Part shown: piece after piece, positions 50,345-59,010 of the stretch
Layout of the letters: the number at the start of each line of letters is the position of its first letter
How positions within the stretch are numbered: the stretch's first letter is position 1
Assembly (NCBI RefSeq): GCF_030814695.1
Contig: NZ_JAUSVL010000001.1
Location: 1,772,227-1,836,226 of the forward strand
Direction: 5' to 3'
From: Oligosphaera ethanolica
Lineage (GTDB): Bacteria > Verrucomicrobiota > Lentisphaeria > Oligosphaerales > Oligosphaeraceae
Length of the DNA: 64,000 nucleotides
Position numbers and translations under genes: made by a program
Notes under the pieces: generated by a model
Databases searched by the model: none
Seen by the model: the letters and a program-made list of their open reading frames with translations, nothing else
Told to the model about the DNA's origin: nothing

Positions 50345-51796
50345 TCACGCCAGCGGCAGACTCGCCGCCGCCGCCGCTTGGCCGTGCCGTTTTTCCCGCT
50401 CGTCGGGCTCGTAGAAATTCACTGCCAGCGCGGGGAATTCCCGGCGGAGCAGCGCCTTGGCTTTGTCCAAAATGATCTTGCCGCCATCGCCGGTGACCAC
50501 GCGACCGAGTACTTCCACGTGGCGCACGCAGGGATAGAAATCGCCGTAATGGGCCACGCTGTAGCCCAAATACACCCCGATTGTCTCGTAAATGCGCCGT
50601 GCCCGCTCGTCGCCGGCGGCCATCAGTTCCTGCACCCGCAGCAGGCGTTTGGGGAAATCATGCTCCGGCAAGTCCGGCATGGCAATGCCCGCCAGCGGTA
50701 TCAGCCGCGCCACGGCCTGCTGCGAAAAATAGTTCGCGCCAACGCCGAAGTCCCGCGACCACTCGTCCACCGCCGCCCGGGGGTTGTAATCCACCGGCGC
50801 AAAGGCCAGCTCGTTCATCCAGCCCTTGATCGCGCGCTGGTCATCCACATAACCGCCGGCCAGTGACGATCCCATCGCCAACCCGAGGACCGCGCCGTCA
50901 TTGAGCGCAATGGCGCCGGCCAGCGCCGTAACATCGCCGTCGTTCTCCAGCCGCAGGGGCACGCCCCATGCCTGCTCAATCGTCTTAAAGATCGGGGCGG
51001 CCTCACGCTCGAAGCGTTCGCGTGGCGTGATGCCGCGGAACAGCGACGCCACTCGCACCCGGCCATCCACATAGACGCCGGCCGAACTGCCGCCAATCGC
51101 CTGCACCTTCGCCTCGGGATCTACCGCCTTGATGGCCTTTTCGGCCTCTTTGAGCACCCACATGATCTGGTCGAAATGGTAGCGGATGTCGGTCTGAGGT
51201 TTGGGATCCCAGACGTATTCGGCGCTGAGCAGCGGCTCGCCGTCCGCCCGCAGCGCCAGCTTGCCGTCCTTGACCACGGCGACCTTGCGGTCGCTGGCGC
51301 CGAGATCGAAACCAATGCGCCAGCCCGTCCAGTCCAACTTCACTGCGCTGCTGGCGCCGTCACTGGCAACAGGCATATCTGCCGGGGTCGGCGCGTGCAC
51401 AAAGGTCATTGGCTGTTCGTAGGTCTGCTCGCCCCAGAACTCGGCGTCAAATGCCCGCATGCCCGTGCGACTGTAACAGCTCCGCAACCAGGTCACCAGC
51501 TCCTGCGGACCATGAACCGTCACTTTCCAACCACCAAACTGCCACAGGAGAAATTTCACCACGCGGTCCACGTAGAAGTAATTGGCCGCCGCGGCAGGAT
51601 GACGCATATCATAAACCCGCGTCGAAAAACACGACACGCGCTGGCGATCACGTTCAACGGCAATCAGCAGCGGCACCGCCGCGCCCGACGCGTTAACATC
51701 TGCCAGAAACGCCCGATTACACAAGGCGGGCGGGCAAAATTCCGGGTCCAATACTGGCTGCGTTGGCGCTTTCACCAGCTTGAATACATCCTGCAT
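50345..51796 (-). CDS. ROK-family sugar kinase-like protein with N-terminal extension
   Basis: 483 residues. Residues 1-150 are an extension without obvious family (FWGEQTYEQPMTFVHAPTP). From ~155 the ASKHA fold appears: IGFDLGASDRKVAVVKDGK (phosphate-1 loop), AIGGSSAGVYVDGRVRVASL (connect), VPLRLENDGDVTALAGAIAL with the catalytic Asp (DGD), and GLAMGSSLAGGYVD (phosphate-2 loop). The zinc-binding CxCGxxGC of normal ROK kinases is absent: the stretch where it would lie reads MNELAFAPVDYNPRAAVDEW. It may therefore be a divergent glucokinase or a regulator. AGGAGAAGG 7 bases upstream fixes the ATG. The nucleotidyltransferase and KDPG aldolase genes follow upstream on the same strand. Confidence 0.72.
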   Translation of the reverse strand: MQDVFKLVKAPTQPVLDPEFCPPALCNRAFLADVNASGAAVPLLIAVERDRQRVSCFSTRVYDMRHPAAAANYFYVDRVVKFLLWQFGGWKVTVHGPQELVTWLRSCYSRTGMRAFDAEFWGEQTYEQPMTFVHAPTPADMPVASDGASSAVKLDWTGWRIGFDLGASDRKVAVVKDGKLALRADGEPLLSAEYVWDPKPQTDIRYHFDQIMWVLKEAEKAIKAVDPEAKVQAIGGSSAGVYVDGRVRVASLFRGITPRERFEREAAPIFKTIEQAWGVPLRLENDGDVTALAGAIALNDGAVLGLAMGSSLAGGYVDDQRAIKGWMNELAFAPVDYNPRAAVDEWSRDFGVGANYFSQQAVARLIPLAGIAMPDLPEHDFPKRLLRVQELMAAGDERARRIYETIGVYLGYSVAHYGDFYPCVRHVEVLGRVVTGDGGKIILDKAKALLRREFPALAVNFYEPDEREKRHGQAAAAASLPLA

Positions 51797-51882
51797 ATCT
51801 GCCTTCTCCTGTTACCTACTGTTTGCCTCAGATGGCCTAACGACGCCCCCGCCCGCATCGGGCGCGGCGCCACGTTGCTCAT

Positions 51883-52791
51883 TCAGCGCCACAGCGACGC
51901 CGGGTAGCGGCCCGCCGCGGTCAAGGCCCGTATCTGCTCGACCACCACGGCGCGATCCTCTGCGTAAGTCATGCCAAACCAGCGTTCGCTGGACTCCAGG
52001 ACCACCGCCCGGCATTCCCCACGATGGATCAGCGTGTCAACCACAGTCGGGATATAAAATTCGGATTTGGCCTCATGCCCGCGCGCCTGCAGAAATTCCT
52101 TGAACAGCGTCTCGAGATGGGCGAAGAGCCCCGGCATGAAGCCCCAGAAATTGAGTGACACGGGCTCATTCCCCGTCAACGCCTGCCATTGGCCATCATT
52201 ATCAAGATAACGCGCGCCGCCGGCAGTTTTTTCGATTTGCGTGCGTTCGACCACCGTCTGCAACTCGCCGCGCGCGTCCTTGCTGCACACACCGCGCGAA
52301 ACCGACCCGTGCTCCGACAGGGTGTTGGCCAGTTTGTAAGCGACCATCGCGTAGGTCGTCGCCGTGCACTGCGGTGAGCGCATGAAATCCGCCAGCACCT
52401 GGTAGGATTCGGCCCCGTAAAAGTCATCTGCATTGATAGCCGCGAAAGGGCCACTGATCGCGTTGCGCGCCGACCAGACCGCATGCCCGGTGCCCCATGG
52501 CTTCTGTCGCCCCGCCGGACAACTGAAGCCGGCCGGCAAGTCGTCCAGTCGCTGTACCACAAAATCCAGGCTCATCTTGCCGGCGAGCTTCGCCGCGAAA
52601 TGCTCGCGCAAGGGCTCGCGCAATTCCTCGCGAATGACCAGGCAGACCTGCCGGAAGCCCGCCCGCCACGCGTCGTATATCGAATAGTCGAGCACAAATT
52701 CGCCGTCGGGGCCCACCGGGTCCATCTGCTTGATTCCACCATAGCGGCTGCCCAGGCCGGCAGCAAGCACCAAGAGAGTCGGAGCGTCCAT
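51883..52791 (-). CDS. Sugar-phosphate nucleotidyltransferase family protein
   Basis: About 302 residues of the NTP_transferase (Rossmann-like) fold. The N-terminal signature is LLVLAAGLGSRYGGIKQMDP (GxGSRxG...K). AAINADDFYGAESY is the DDF/metal loop near residue 115. LSEHGSVSRGVCSKDARGEL and NFWGFMPGLFAHLETLFKEF follow, with LESSERWFGMTYAED closing. Members usually make NDP-sugars from sugar phosphates and NTP; which sugar cannot be told. Two ATGs (52794 and 52791) are possible; AAGGA spacing of 7 favours 52791. It lies between the ROK gene and the KDPG aldolase gene, which suggests a carbohydrate operon. Confidence 0.8.
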   Translation of the reverse strand: MDAPTLLVLAAGLGSRYGGIKQMDPVGPDGEFVLDYSIYDAWRAGFRQVCLVIREELREPLREHFAAKLAGKMSLDFVVQRLDDLPAGFSCPAGRQKPWGTGHAVWSARNAISGPFAAINADDFYGAESYQVLADFMRSPQCTATTYAMVAYKLANTLSEHGSVSRGVCSKDARGELQTVVERTQIEKTAGGARYLDNDGQWQALTGNEPVSLNFWGFMPGLFAHLETLFKEFLQARGHEAKSEFYIPTVVDTLIHRGECRAVVLESSERWFGMTYAEDRAVVVEQIRALTAAGRYPASLWR

Positions 52792-52853
52792 CATCTCATC
52801 CTTCCATCACATCACTGGAGCCAATTGCGAGCGCACTAGCCGTCTTGCGCCCT

Positions 52854-53480
52854 TCAGCGCTTCGCAGCCGCCACCGCGGCTGCCGCAACCGCCGCGATGT
52901 CATCCCAGCGACCGGCTTTGATCAGCTCTTTCTTCGCAACCCAGGTGCCGCCGACAAACGCCACCTGCGGTATCGCCAGATACTCCGCCAGATTGCCGGT
53001 CGTCACCCCGCCCGTAGGGCAGAAGCTGATGCCCAGGTGACCGTAGGGCCCCAGCAGAGCCTTCAGCATCGCGACGCCACCAGCAGCCTCCGCCGGAAAA
53101 AATTTCAGCAGCGAGCAGCCCATTTCGACAGCGCGCTCCACATCGCTGGGCGTGCAGACGCCCGGCGCAAAGGGCATGGCGCACTCACGCGCGGCGGCAA
53201 TGGTCGTCGGATTGCAGCCCGGCGCGACGGCAAAGCGCGCCCCGGCGTCAACGGCCTTGCGCATCTGCTCCGCAGTCAGGATGGTACCGGCACCAAGAAT
53301 CATCTCGGGAAAGCGCTTTGCGGCCTCGCGGATCGTAGCCTCCGCCGCTGCCGTCCGGAAAGTGATTTCCGCCACCGGCAAACCGCCTGCGATGAGCGCT
53401 TCGCATAAACGCAGCCCCTCGTCGGGACTGTCCACCGCCACCACCGGCACCACACCATATGAACGCAAACGATCAAACAT
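52854..53480 (-). CDS. eda: KDPG/KHG aldolase (2-keto-3-deoxy-6-phosphogluconate aldolase)
   Basis: The enzyme splits KDPG to pyruvate and glyceraldehyde-3-phosphate in the Entner-Doudoroff and uronate pathways. The 208-residue protein has the Schiff-base lysine at residue 126 (CSLLKFFPAEAAGG), the catalytic Glu39 region VAEITFRT, VLGAGTI-like ILGAGTILTAEQM, APGCNPTTIAAAREC and SFCPTGGVTTGNLAEYL. The start at 53480 is fixed by GAGG about 7 bases upstream; the longer frame reads through a decamer repeat array and is rejected. Followed on the same strand by the nucleotidyltransferase and ROK genes. Confidence 0.95.
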   Translation of the reverse strand: MFDRLRSYGVVPVVAVDSPDEGLRLCEALIAGGLPVAEITFRTAAAEATIREAAKRFPEMILGAGTILTAEQMRKAVDAGARFAVAPGCNPTTIAAARECAMPFAPGVCTPSDVERAVEMGCSLLKFFPAEAAGGVAMLKALLGPYGHLGISFCPTGGVTTGNLAEYLAIPQVAFVGGTWVAKKELIKAGRWDDIAAVAAAAVAAAKR

Positions 53481-53660
53481 GGTCGACCTCACACTTTGCC
53501 CATGAAAAAACTGCTCCAAAGCATCTCGCGAACGCCAAAGGCGTAACCTTCTCAATGTAATCCCCAGCCACCGCAACGCAACCTGCCAATAGCCACTATC
53601 ACCAATTACGGGCAACCGGTCCCGGCGGCAAGACTCCTGGGACCGCCGCCGGCGCGGCGG

Positions 53661-53771
53661 CAGTCGATTGCCGTCGATTGCCATCGATTGCCGTCGATTG
53701 CCGTCGATTGCCGTCGATTGCCGTCGATTGCCGTCGATTGCCGTCGATTGCCGTCGATTGCCGTCGATTGC
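53661..53771. repeat. 10-bp tandem repeat array, CCGTCGATTG unit
   Basis: About eleven near-perfect copies of the 10-bp unit CCGTCGATTG, one of them CCATCGATTG. Its period is not a multiple of three, so every frame across it cycles over 30 bp, which explains the long false frames (GNRRQSTAID-type). It lies in the 53481-53982 gap between divergent genes. The rest of that gap is unremarkable. Confidence 0.9.
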
Positions 53772-53982
53772 AGTCGGCAGGCATCCTAGGAGCGCCGGCG
53801 GCGCGGGTGGAGCCAAATCACAACAAATCACAATATGTTATCACAGAGCGCGTTGCGGCTTTACATCACCAGAATGTAGCCTTACTCTTACAGGCATGCC
53901 GGCGCGTGTCACCGGCCCACACCCAGCCCCGGCACTATTCACCACTCACCGCAACCACGGCTCATTCACTCACAGGCGCGAC

Positions 53983-55191
53983 ATGGCCTCATTCCACCAC
54001 CAACAGCTGCTTTGCTGCGGCGTCGTCACGGCCGTGACAATCGCCCTCAGCAGCAACACCTTGGCGAGGTCCGACAACTCAGTCGCCGAGACCTTGCCGG
54101 CGGACATTCCGGCCACTGCCACTGCCTTTCTGACAGTGCAGATTGAGCCAGCGGGAGCCGTTGCGCTTGGCGCGGCTTGGTCCATCGACGGCGAGCAATG
54201 GCATAGCAGCGGCAGCGAGCTCGAACTGTCCTGTGAGCAGTACTGCGTCCGCTTCCGGCATGTCCCCGGCTGCATCGCTCCGTCGGACTGGGTCATCAAC
54301 CTGGACTACCCCAGTCGCTATAGCACTCTGAACGCAGTCTACGAACTGCGCGCGCCAAGCAGCTACCCCTTTTACCTGCCGTTGCGCATCACCAGCCAGA
54401 ACGGCGACTGCTACACGCTGCATGCCGTCAGCGACCGTGACGCCAGCGACAACATCGTGCCCGAAGAAGATCGGCTCCTGGCGCCACCAGCGAAGGAGGA
54501 CCTGCCATCGGCCGCGCTGCTAGCGCTGCGACCTGGTGCCAATACCCCCGCCGCGCTCTCCTGGGATTGCCATCGCCATGCCGAGGCCATGCAGTGGCTA
54601 CTCCAGGTGAACATCCCTCTACAGAGCCAGTCCCTCAGCATCAGCTGGGCACTGGCGGAGATCATCGGCGACAACGCGGTACGCCTGGTCGATATGGCCA
54701 ACCCGCTGCATTCATACGATCTGCATGAGGCTGGCGAAGTGCCTGTCAGCTCGCCCGGCAGCCACCAGTTCCTCGTCACCGCCCACGGCCCGGCTATGGC
54801 TTATACGGATCTGTCCGTCTTGCCTGGCTGGAATCTGGTCAATTTTTCCGCGCCGCCAGCCAAGCCATGGCAGACCCTGCTCCGGCAATGCGCAGCAATG
54901 ACCTGGTCAGACCGTGCAAAAGCTTGGGTCCGCAGCCGTGACCTCCGGGCCGGGCCGCACTGGCTATTCGCATTGGCTAGCGGCACCCTGCGGGTTTATC
55001 TGGAATCCGACACGAACGCGGCGGCGGCCTTGGCTACCGGCCCGTGGGTTCTGACCACCCTCGACACGGCTGGCCTCTGGCTCGGTGCACCTCAGGCCGT
55101 ATGGTCCTGGCAAGGCGGCAACTACCGCCCCGTCACCGGCAATCGAGAAGCCAACCGGCCTTACTGGGTGTTTTTCACCACGCCGCAATAG
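53983..55191 (+). CDS. Secreted protein with PEGA-like N-terminal and WxW/GYW C-terminal domains, unknown function
   Basis: 402 residues. The signal peptide is LLCCGVVTAVTIALSSNTLA. An N-terminal beta domain has VQIEPAGAVALGAAWSIDGE and WHSSGSELELSCEQYCVRF, which resembles the short repeat seen in many Lentisphaerae/Verrucomicrobia surface proteins (xxPxxAxxxGAxWxxDGxxWxxSG). The C-terminal half repeats 'W-x-x-V/W..YW' features: LPGWNLVNFSAPPAKPWQTL and PQAVWSWQGGNYRPVTG, with PYWVFF at the end. AGG 7 bases upstream fixes the ATG. The frame before it runs through the decamer array and is not coding. Surface or exopolysaccharide context is possible but not shown. Confidence 0.6.
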   Translation: MASFHHQQLLCCGVVTAVTIALSSNTLARSDNSVAETLPADIPATATAFLTVQIEPAGAVALGAAWSIDGEQWHSSGSELELSCEQYCVRFRHVPGCIAPSDWVINLDYPSRYSTLNAVYELRAPSSYPFYLPLRITSQNGDCYTLHAVSDRDASDNIVPEEDRLLAPPAKEDLPSAALLALRPGANTPAALSWDCHRHAEAMQWLLQVNIPLQSQSLSISWALAEIIGDNAVRLVDMANPLHSYDLHEAGEVPVSSPGSHQFLVTAHGPAMAYTDLSVLPGWNLVNFSAPPAKPWQTLLRQCAAMTWSDRAKAWVRSRDLRAGPHWLFALASGTLRVYLESDTNAAAALATGPWVLTTLDTAGLWLGAPQAVWSWQGGNYRPVTGNREANRPYWVFFTTPQ

Positions 55192-55479
55192 CCATGATCA
55201 GCGGCGCCACCAGCAACAGCAGACGACAGCTAACCAACGTCGCGGCCTCACGTCCCCGGCAGCGGGGCACGTCGCGGCCTAGAGGTCTTTCGAAAAGTCC
55301 CCAGACGACTTTTGCCTGTCAAGACTGCCTTCATCCGGTGTTCTTTTGATCATAAATATAGATATGACTGCCGAAAAACAACGGAGAAAAGTTTAGTACA
55401 TAGGTGCCGTTCACAAATTACGTTTACACATTGCAGTGCAAACGCTCTTTCATGTCATACCTTGTCGCCGGCCAACATT

Positions 55480-55641
55480 TCCCCGGCCGCGAAGCGGCAA
55501 GCGCCCTGGAAGGGCGCTGTCATCGTAGCCCAGGGCAAGCGACGCCGAAGGCGGAGCGCCACCCTGGGTACAGCGCTTATTGCGCTCGTGTTCCTCGGCC
55601 TCTTTGGCCCCAGTCGGCGCAGCTGACTGGGGCCAAAGAGG
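55480..55641. repeat. R3 multi-hairpin module, copy b
   Basis: CCGC-GAA-GCGG, then AGCGCCCT-GGA-AGGGCGCT, then CCCAGGG..CCCTGGG enclosing CGCC-GAA-GGCG, then AGCGC-TTATT-GCGCT, then a perfect 17-bp stem CCTCTTTGGCCCCAGTC (55599-55615) with its complement at 55625-55641. Order and spacing match copy a at 30493-30602, while stem bases differ. The 55192-55851 gap holds this and the inverted repeat at 55775; no gene is seen. Confidence 0.8.
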
Positions 55642-55774
55642 CAATGGAGCCTCACTTTTTATTGTTTGCGATGTCGCACGCTTTCAGCGTGCCTGGGTAT
55701 AGCTGTAAATGTAATTATCGAACGGCCCCATACTATCGCCTAGCGCTGAGCCGAAAATGGCTAGGTGGGAGAGC

Positions 55775-55817
55775 GCGAGGGGGAGGAAAGGAGCGTTGCC
55801 CCTTTCCTCCCCCTCGC
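55775..55817. repeat. 17-bp perfect inverted repeat downstream of larC
   Basis: GCGAGGGGGAGGAAAGG (55775-55791) pairs perfectly with CCTTTCCTCCCCCTCGC (55801-55817) across 9 bases. An outer TAGGT/ACCTA pair extends it. It is 35 bp past the larC stop but has no T-run on the leftward strand. Confidence 0.65.
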
Positions 55818-55851
55818 AAAACCTACCTAATGCATTGCGGACGGCCTCTCC

Positions 55852-57390
55852 CTAGCGCTGCTCAGCACCGGAAGCATCAGCAGCACCGTCCCAGCTACGG
55901 GCGGCGTCCATGATCTGCCGCAGCGGCCGGCCACTGGCCATGGCTAATTCGCGCGCCGAGTCATACTCGGGCACCAGCTCGCTGTGCCCGCCTGGTCGCA
56001 TGACGCGCTTGCAGCGCAATGCCCCCCAGGGTGTCTGAATGAGCTCGGCTTGCCGGGACAGCACCCAGCGGCGCTCTTCGCGCATGCGCACGCCCAGCGT
56101 GCTGGTTTCACGCAGCGCTAGCGTCGCCAGCCGCTGCGCGTCCTCGCAGCGCGCCAGCACCCGCACCTGCGTGCCAGGGCGGTTCTTCTTCATCTGCACG
56201 GCGACAAAACTGACGTCCAGCGCGCCAGCAGCCAGGCCGCGCTCCAATAGATAGCCGAGGGCCTCCGGGCTCATGTCGTCCACTTCAAAACTGATTACGG
56301 CCACGACATCCGTCTGCAGTCCGGCCTTGCCGTCGGCCGGTTCAAAAAGCAGCGCGCGCACCACATTAGGCATCAGCTCAAATTCTTTGCGACCGTGGCC
56401 GTAGCCCGTGCCAAGGAGAGTCATGGGCTGGGAGGGCAATGCGCCCTCGCTCAAAGCCGTCAGCACCGCCGCCCCCGTCGGCGTCGTCAACTCGCCCATG
56501 ATCGGCAGGCGAGTCACCGCGTAGCCTTCCAGAAGCTTTGCCGTCGCCGGTGCCGGCACCGGCATCACCCCGTGCGCACAACGAACCGTGCCATGGCCAA
56601 TCTTGTAGCCGCTGCAGTACACAACGTCGACTGACAGCTGCTCCAAAGCCAGGCATATCCCAAAAATGTCCGCTATCGAATCAACCGCGCCCACTTCGTG
56701 GAAATGCACGTCGTCAGGACTCACGCCGTGTATCGCGGCCTCAGCCGCCGCTAGTCGCCGAAAAATCTTCTCGGCCCGCGCTTTGGCCCGCGCCGCCGCA
56801 CTGCTGCCGTGTATCAACGACAAGATGTCACTCAGCCCACGATGCGCATGCACGTGAGCTGGAATCGCCGCGCCAACGTCGCTGTGCGAGTGAGAATGCT
56901 CATCGCCGTGATCATGCGTATGGCCGTGGACTTGCGGGTCACCAGGCGCGTGCGTGTGGTCATGCGAGTGCACGACACCATCGCCATGGTCGTGGTCGTG
57001 TGTGTGGACGGGATTTTCACCGGGGGCATGCGCGTGGTCGTGGTCGTGCTCATGGGCCTCGCCGGGGGCATGCGCGTGATCGTGGTCGTGCTCATGGGCC
57101 TCGCCGGGGGCATGCGCGTGGTCGTGCTCATGCTCATGGGCCTCGCCGGGGGCATGCGCGTGGTCGTGGTCGTGCCCATCGGCATCAGCGCCATGTTCCA
57201 GGACCCGCAGGTATCCGCACATGATGCCGTGGCGGCATTTTTCCCGGGTGAATGCCAGCTGAACGCCGGCCAGTCCGCATTCCTGGAGAGTGGCCGTGAT
57301 GGGTGCCGGATCGGCGCCGAGATCAATCAATGCCGCCAGAATCATGTCGCCGGCAGCGCCCGAGAGGGGTTCCAAACTCAATACCCGCAT
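55852..57390 (-). CDS. larC: Nickel-pincer cofactor biosynthesis protein LarC with His-rich tandem repeat
   Basis: LarC inserts nickel into the pincer cofactor used by lactate racemase and relatives. The protein has ~512 residues. The N-terminal LarC1 part opens LSLEPLSGAAGDMILAALID. It is interrupted at about residues 71-165 by a His-rich stretch with three to four copies of a 14-residue unit (HDHDHAHAPGEAHE). Then HRGLSDILSLIHGS resumes, with DVHFHEVGAVDSIADIFG and GELTTPTGAAVLTAL. The LarC2 part follows without frameshift (VISFEVDDMSPEALGYLLER, MKKNRPGTQVRVL). It is one reading frame, unlike the two-part L. plantarum gene. ATG 57390 is chosen (AAAGGG spacing 8). The PHP gene ends 48 bp upstream. 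Confidence 0.9.
   Translation of the reverse strand: MRVLSLEPLSGAAGDMILAALIDLGADPAPITATLQECGLAGVQLAFTREKCRHGIMCGYLRVLEHGADADGHDHDHAHAPGEAHEHEHDHAHAPGEAHEHDHDHAHAPGEAHEHDHDHAHAPGENPVHTHDHDHGDGVVHSHDHTHAPGDPQVHGHTHDHGDEHSHSHSDVGAAIPAHVHAHRGLSDILSLIHGSSAAARAKARAEKIFRRLAAAEAAIHGVSPDDVHFHEVGAVDSIADIFGICLALEQLSVDVVYCSGYKIGHGTVRCAHGVMPVPAPATAKLLEGYAVTRLPIMGELTTPTGAAVLTALSEGALPSQPMTLLGTGYGHGRKEFELMPNVVRALLFEPADGKAGLQTDVVAVISFEVDDMSPEALGYLLERGLAAGALDVSFVAVQMKKNRPGTQVRVLARCEDAQRLATLALRETSTLGVRMREERRWVLSRQAELIQTPWGALRCKRVMRPGGHSELVPEYDSARELAMASGRPLRQIMDAARSWDGAADASGAEQR
57020..57175 (-). repeat. 42-bp coding tandem repeat in larC
   Basis: About four near-identical 42-bp units encode HDHDHAHAPGEAHE inside larC. 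Copy differences are mostly single codons (HEHEHD vs HEHDHD). The period is a multiple of three, so copy changes keep the frame. Confidence 0.8.
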
Positions 57391-57438
57391 GTTCATCGCC
57401 CTTTCTGCTCCGACTGACCATTCACGGCTTGAAGCGCG

Positions 57439-58260
57439 TCAGCTCCCGCTGCCACGCGCGGGAGCGCCTTGATCCACCAGAAAATCCTCATTGACGACCT
57501 GCAGCGAATAACGCCGGGCGATGTCAAGGCATTCATCGGTATTGCCCCACACATCCTGCGGTCGATGGGCATCAGAGCTGACCATCACCGGCGCCTGGTA
57601 TTCGGCGATCATCTCCCAAAACGTCATCAGCGGATACATGAATCGCCAGCTGGCACCGTCCTCAATCATCTTCTTGCGCAAACCGTAGGCGTTGATTTCC
57701 AAGGGGACTTTGCAGTCCACCGACGCCTGCGCAATGGTTCGTACACAGGCGTGAAGTTCCTCGCCGGCGCCACGGTACGCCACCCCGAACAAATCCGGGT
57801 GGGCAATAAAAGCATAGTGGCCGCTGCTGATGGTCTTGACGATGTGGTCGGTGTAGGCATGCAGCTGCTGAACGTCCATCTGCTGCCCATAGATCGGCAC
57901 CCACTCACCAGCATACGGATACCAGTGGGCCGCGCCAATCAGATAAGCAAGACCGTGCCGCCCCAGCAATTCATCCTGGTAAAACGCCACGTGCTCGGTC
58001 ACATGCTCGCATTCCATGCCCGCATGGACGCGCAAACCCGGATAAGCCGCCGCCGCGTCACGAATGGCCTGCACATAACCCGGCAGTTCCGCCATCGCCA
58101 TGCGCGTGCTCTGCCAACGACCGTCCGGATGTGGCGTGTGATCGCTGATGCCCAACGCCGTTACGCCCTGCGCCACCGCTGCCTCGCAGTAGTCTGCCAC
58201 ACCGCCCGACGCGTGCTTGCACAACGCCGTGTGCGTGTGAAAATTCCGCCGTGTTGTCAC
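57439..58260 (-). CDS. PHP-domain phosphatase (histidinol-phosphatase HisK-like)
   Basis: A 273-residue PHP hydrolase. The fold's metal ligands appear in order: NFHTHTALCKHASG (HxH), ALGISDHTPHPDG (DH), HAGMECEH (E), IGAAHWYP (H), AFIAHPDLFG (H) and SSDAHRPQDVWG (DAH). This is the layout of class III histidinol-phosphate phosphatases and their broader PHP relatives. The GTG at 58260 is preferred: GGAG sits 5 bases upstream, whereas the GTG at 58266 overlaps it. No his operon is near; larC follows, so another phosphate ester is possible. Confidence 0.85.
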   Translation of the reverse strand: MTTRRNFHTHTALCKHASGGVADYCEAAVAQGVTALGISDHTPHPDGRWQSTRMAMAELPGYVQAIRDAAAAYPGLRVHAGMECEHVTEHVAFYQDELLGRHGLAYLIGAAHWYPYAGEWVPIYGQQMDVQQLHAYTDHIVKTISSGHYAFIAHPDLFGVAYRGAGEELHACVRTIAQASVDCKVPLEINAYGLRKKMIEDGASWRFMYPLMTFWEMIAEYQAPVMVSSDAHRPQDVWGNTDECLDIARRYSLQVVNEDFLVDQGAPARGSGS

Positions 58261-58307
58261 CGCCACTCCACCTGATCTGTGGACTGTACCGCCACAGCTA
58301 ACCTACC

Positions 58308-58340
58308 TGAAACAAAACAACCCAACTCACACGAGTTGGG
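58308..58340 (-). terminator. Intrinsic terminator of tRNA-Gln
   Basis: Reading leftward: CCCAACTC-GTGT-GAGTTGGG followed by TTGTTTTGTTT. It starts 9 bp after the tRNA 3' end. Confidence 0.88.
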
Positions 58341-58349
58341 TCTGAACTG

Positions 58350-58423
58350 TGGCTGCCCGACCTGGATTTGAACCAAGACAAACTGATCCAGAATCAGTTG
58401 TGCTACCATTACACCATCGGGCA
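58350..58423 (-). tRNA. tRNA-Gln (CTG anticodon)
   Basis: Complement strand reads TGCCCGA ... TCGGGCA (7-bp acceptor stem), D-arm with GGTGTAATGGTAGCAC, anticodon arm ACTGA-TTCTGGA-TCAGT with anticodon CTG, and T-arm GGTTCAAATCC. The 3' CCA is encoded (TGG at 58350-58352). The discriminator base is G, usual for Gln. Its own terminator follows. Confidence 0.95.
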
Positions 58424-59010
58424 TCCATGAAATCTTTTGACGAGCAGTTAAAATATCTGATCAACCGCTCTTGTCAACCACCACCACCGACAAAAATTGA
58501 TTCGCCGGTAATCCCTCTGTCATTGATAACGGATGCCCGACATGCCCCCGGGCAGCGGCGCGCTGCCGTCCAGGAGTCCCCACCGGCACCAGTCGTCCCC
58601 TGCACCCTTTTCGCTCGCCCTGGCGCCCCCATCATCCTGTTGGCATGTGCGCGCTCAAAACAAATGCCTGCAGAAAAGTCTGCGGACCATGGCGACCGGT
58701 TGGCGTTGCGCGACAGCCACGTATCGACTACCCGCAATGAAAGAAGCTGCGTGACGCGATTGAATCACAAATAATACCATGAACCCGTCACAATCAGCCC
58801 ATTTTTGTGTCTTTTTCATCAAATAGGCACTTGCTTCATTCCCAAAAAATCGCTACACTGTTCTTGTTGACAAAAAGAAAAAGGCATTTCGCCTTCATAT
58901 CATGGCAAAGACTCGCAGTCCTTGGCTTTTGGCCAGCGTGGCGTTCATTATCATTAGTACGGGTACTTTTCGTTAAGGCGTAGAAAACCAATCCCAACTA
59001 GGAGAAGATC

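Noticed and set aside
53661..53771. CRISPR or coding repeat (IDGNRRQST frames)
   Set aside because: A 10-bp contiguous array without spacers. The open frames follow from the lack of stops in the unit; eda and the 53983 gene both have better starts outside it.
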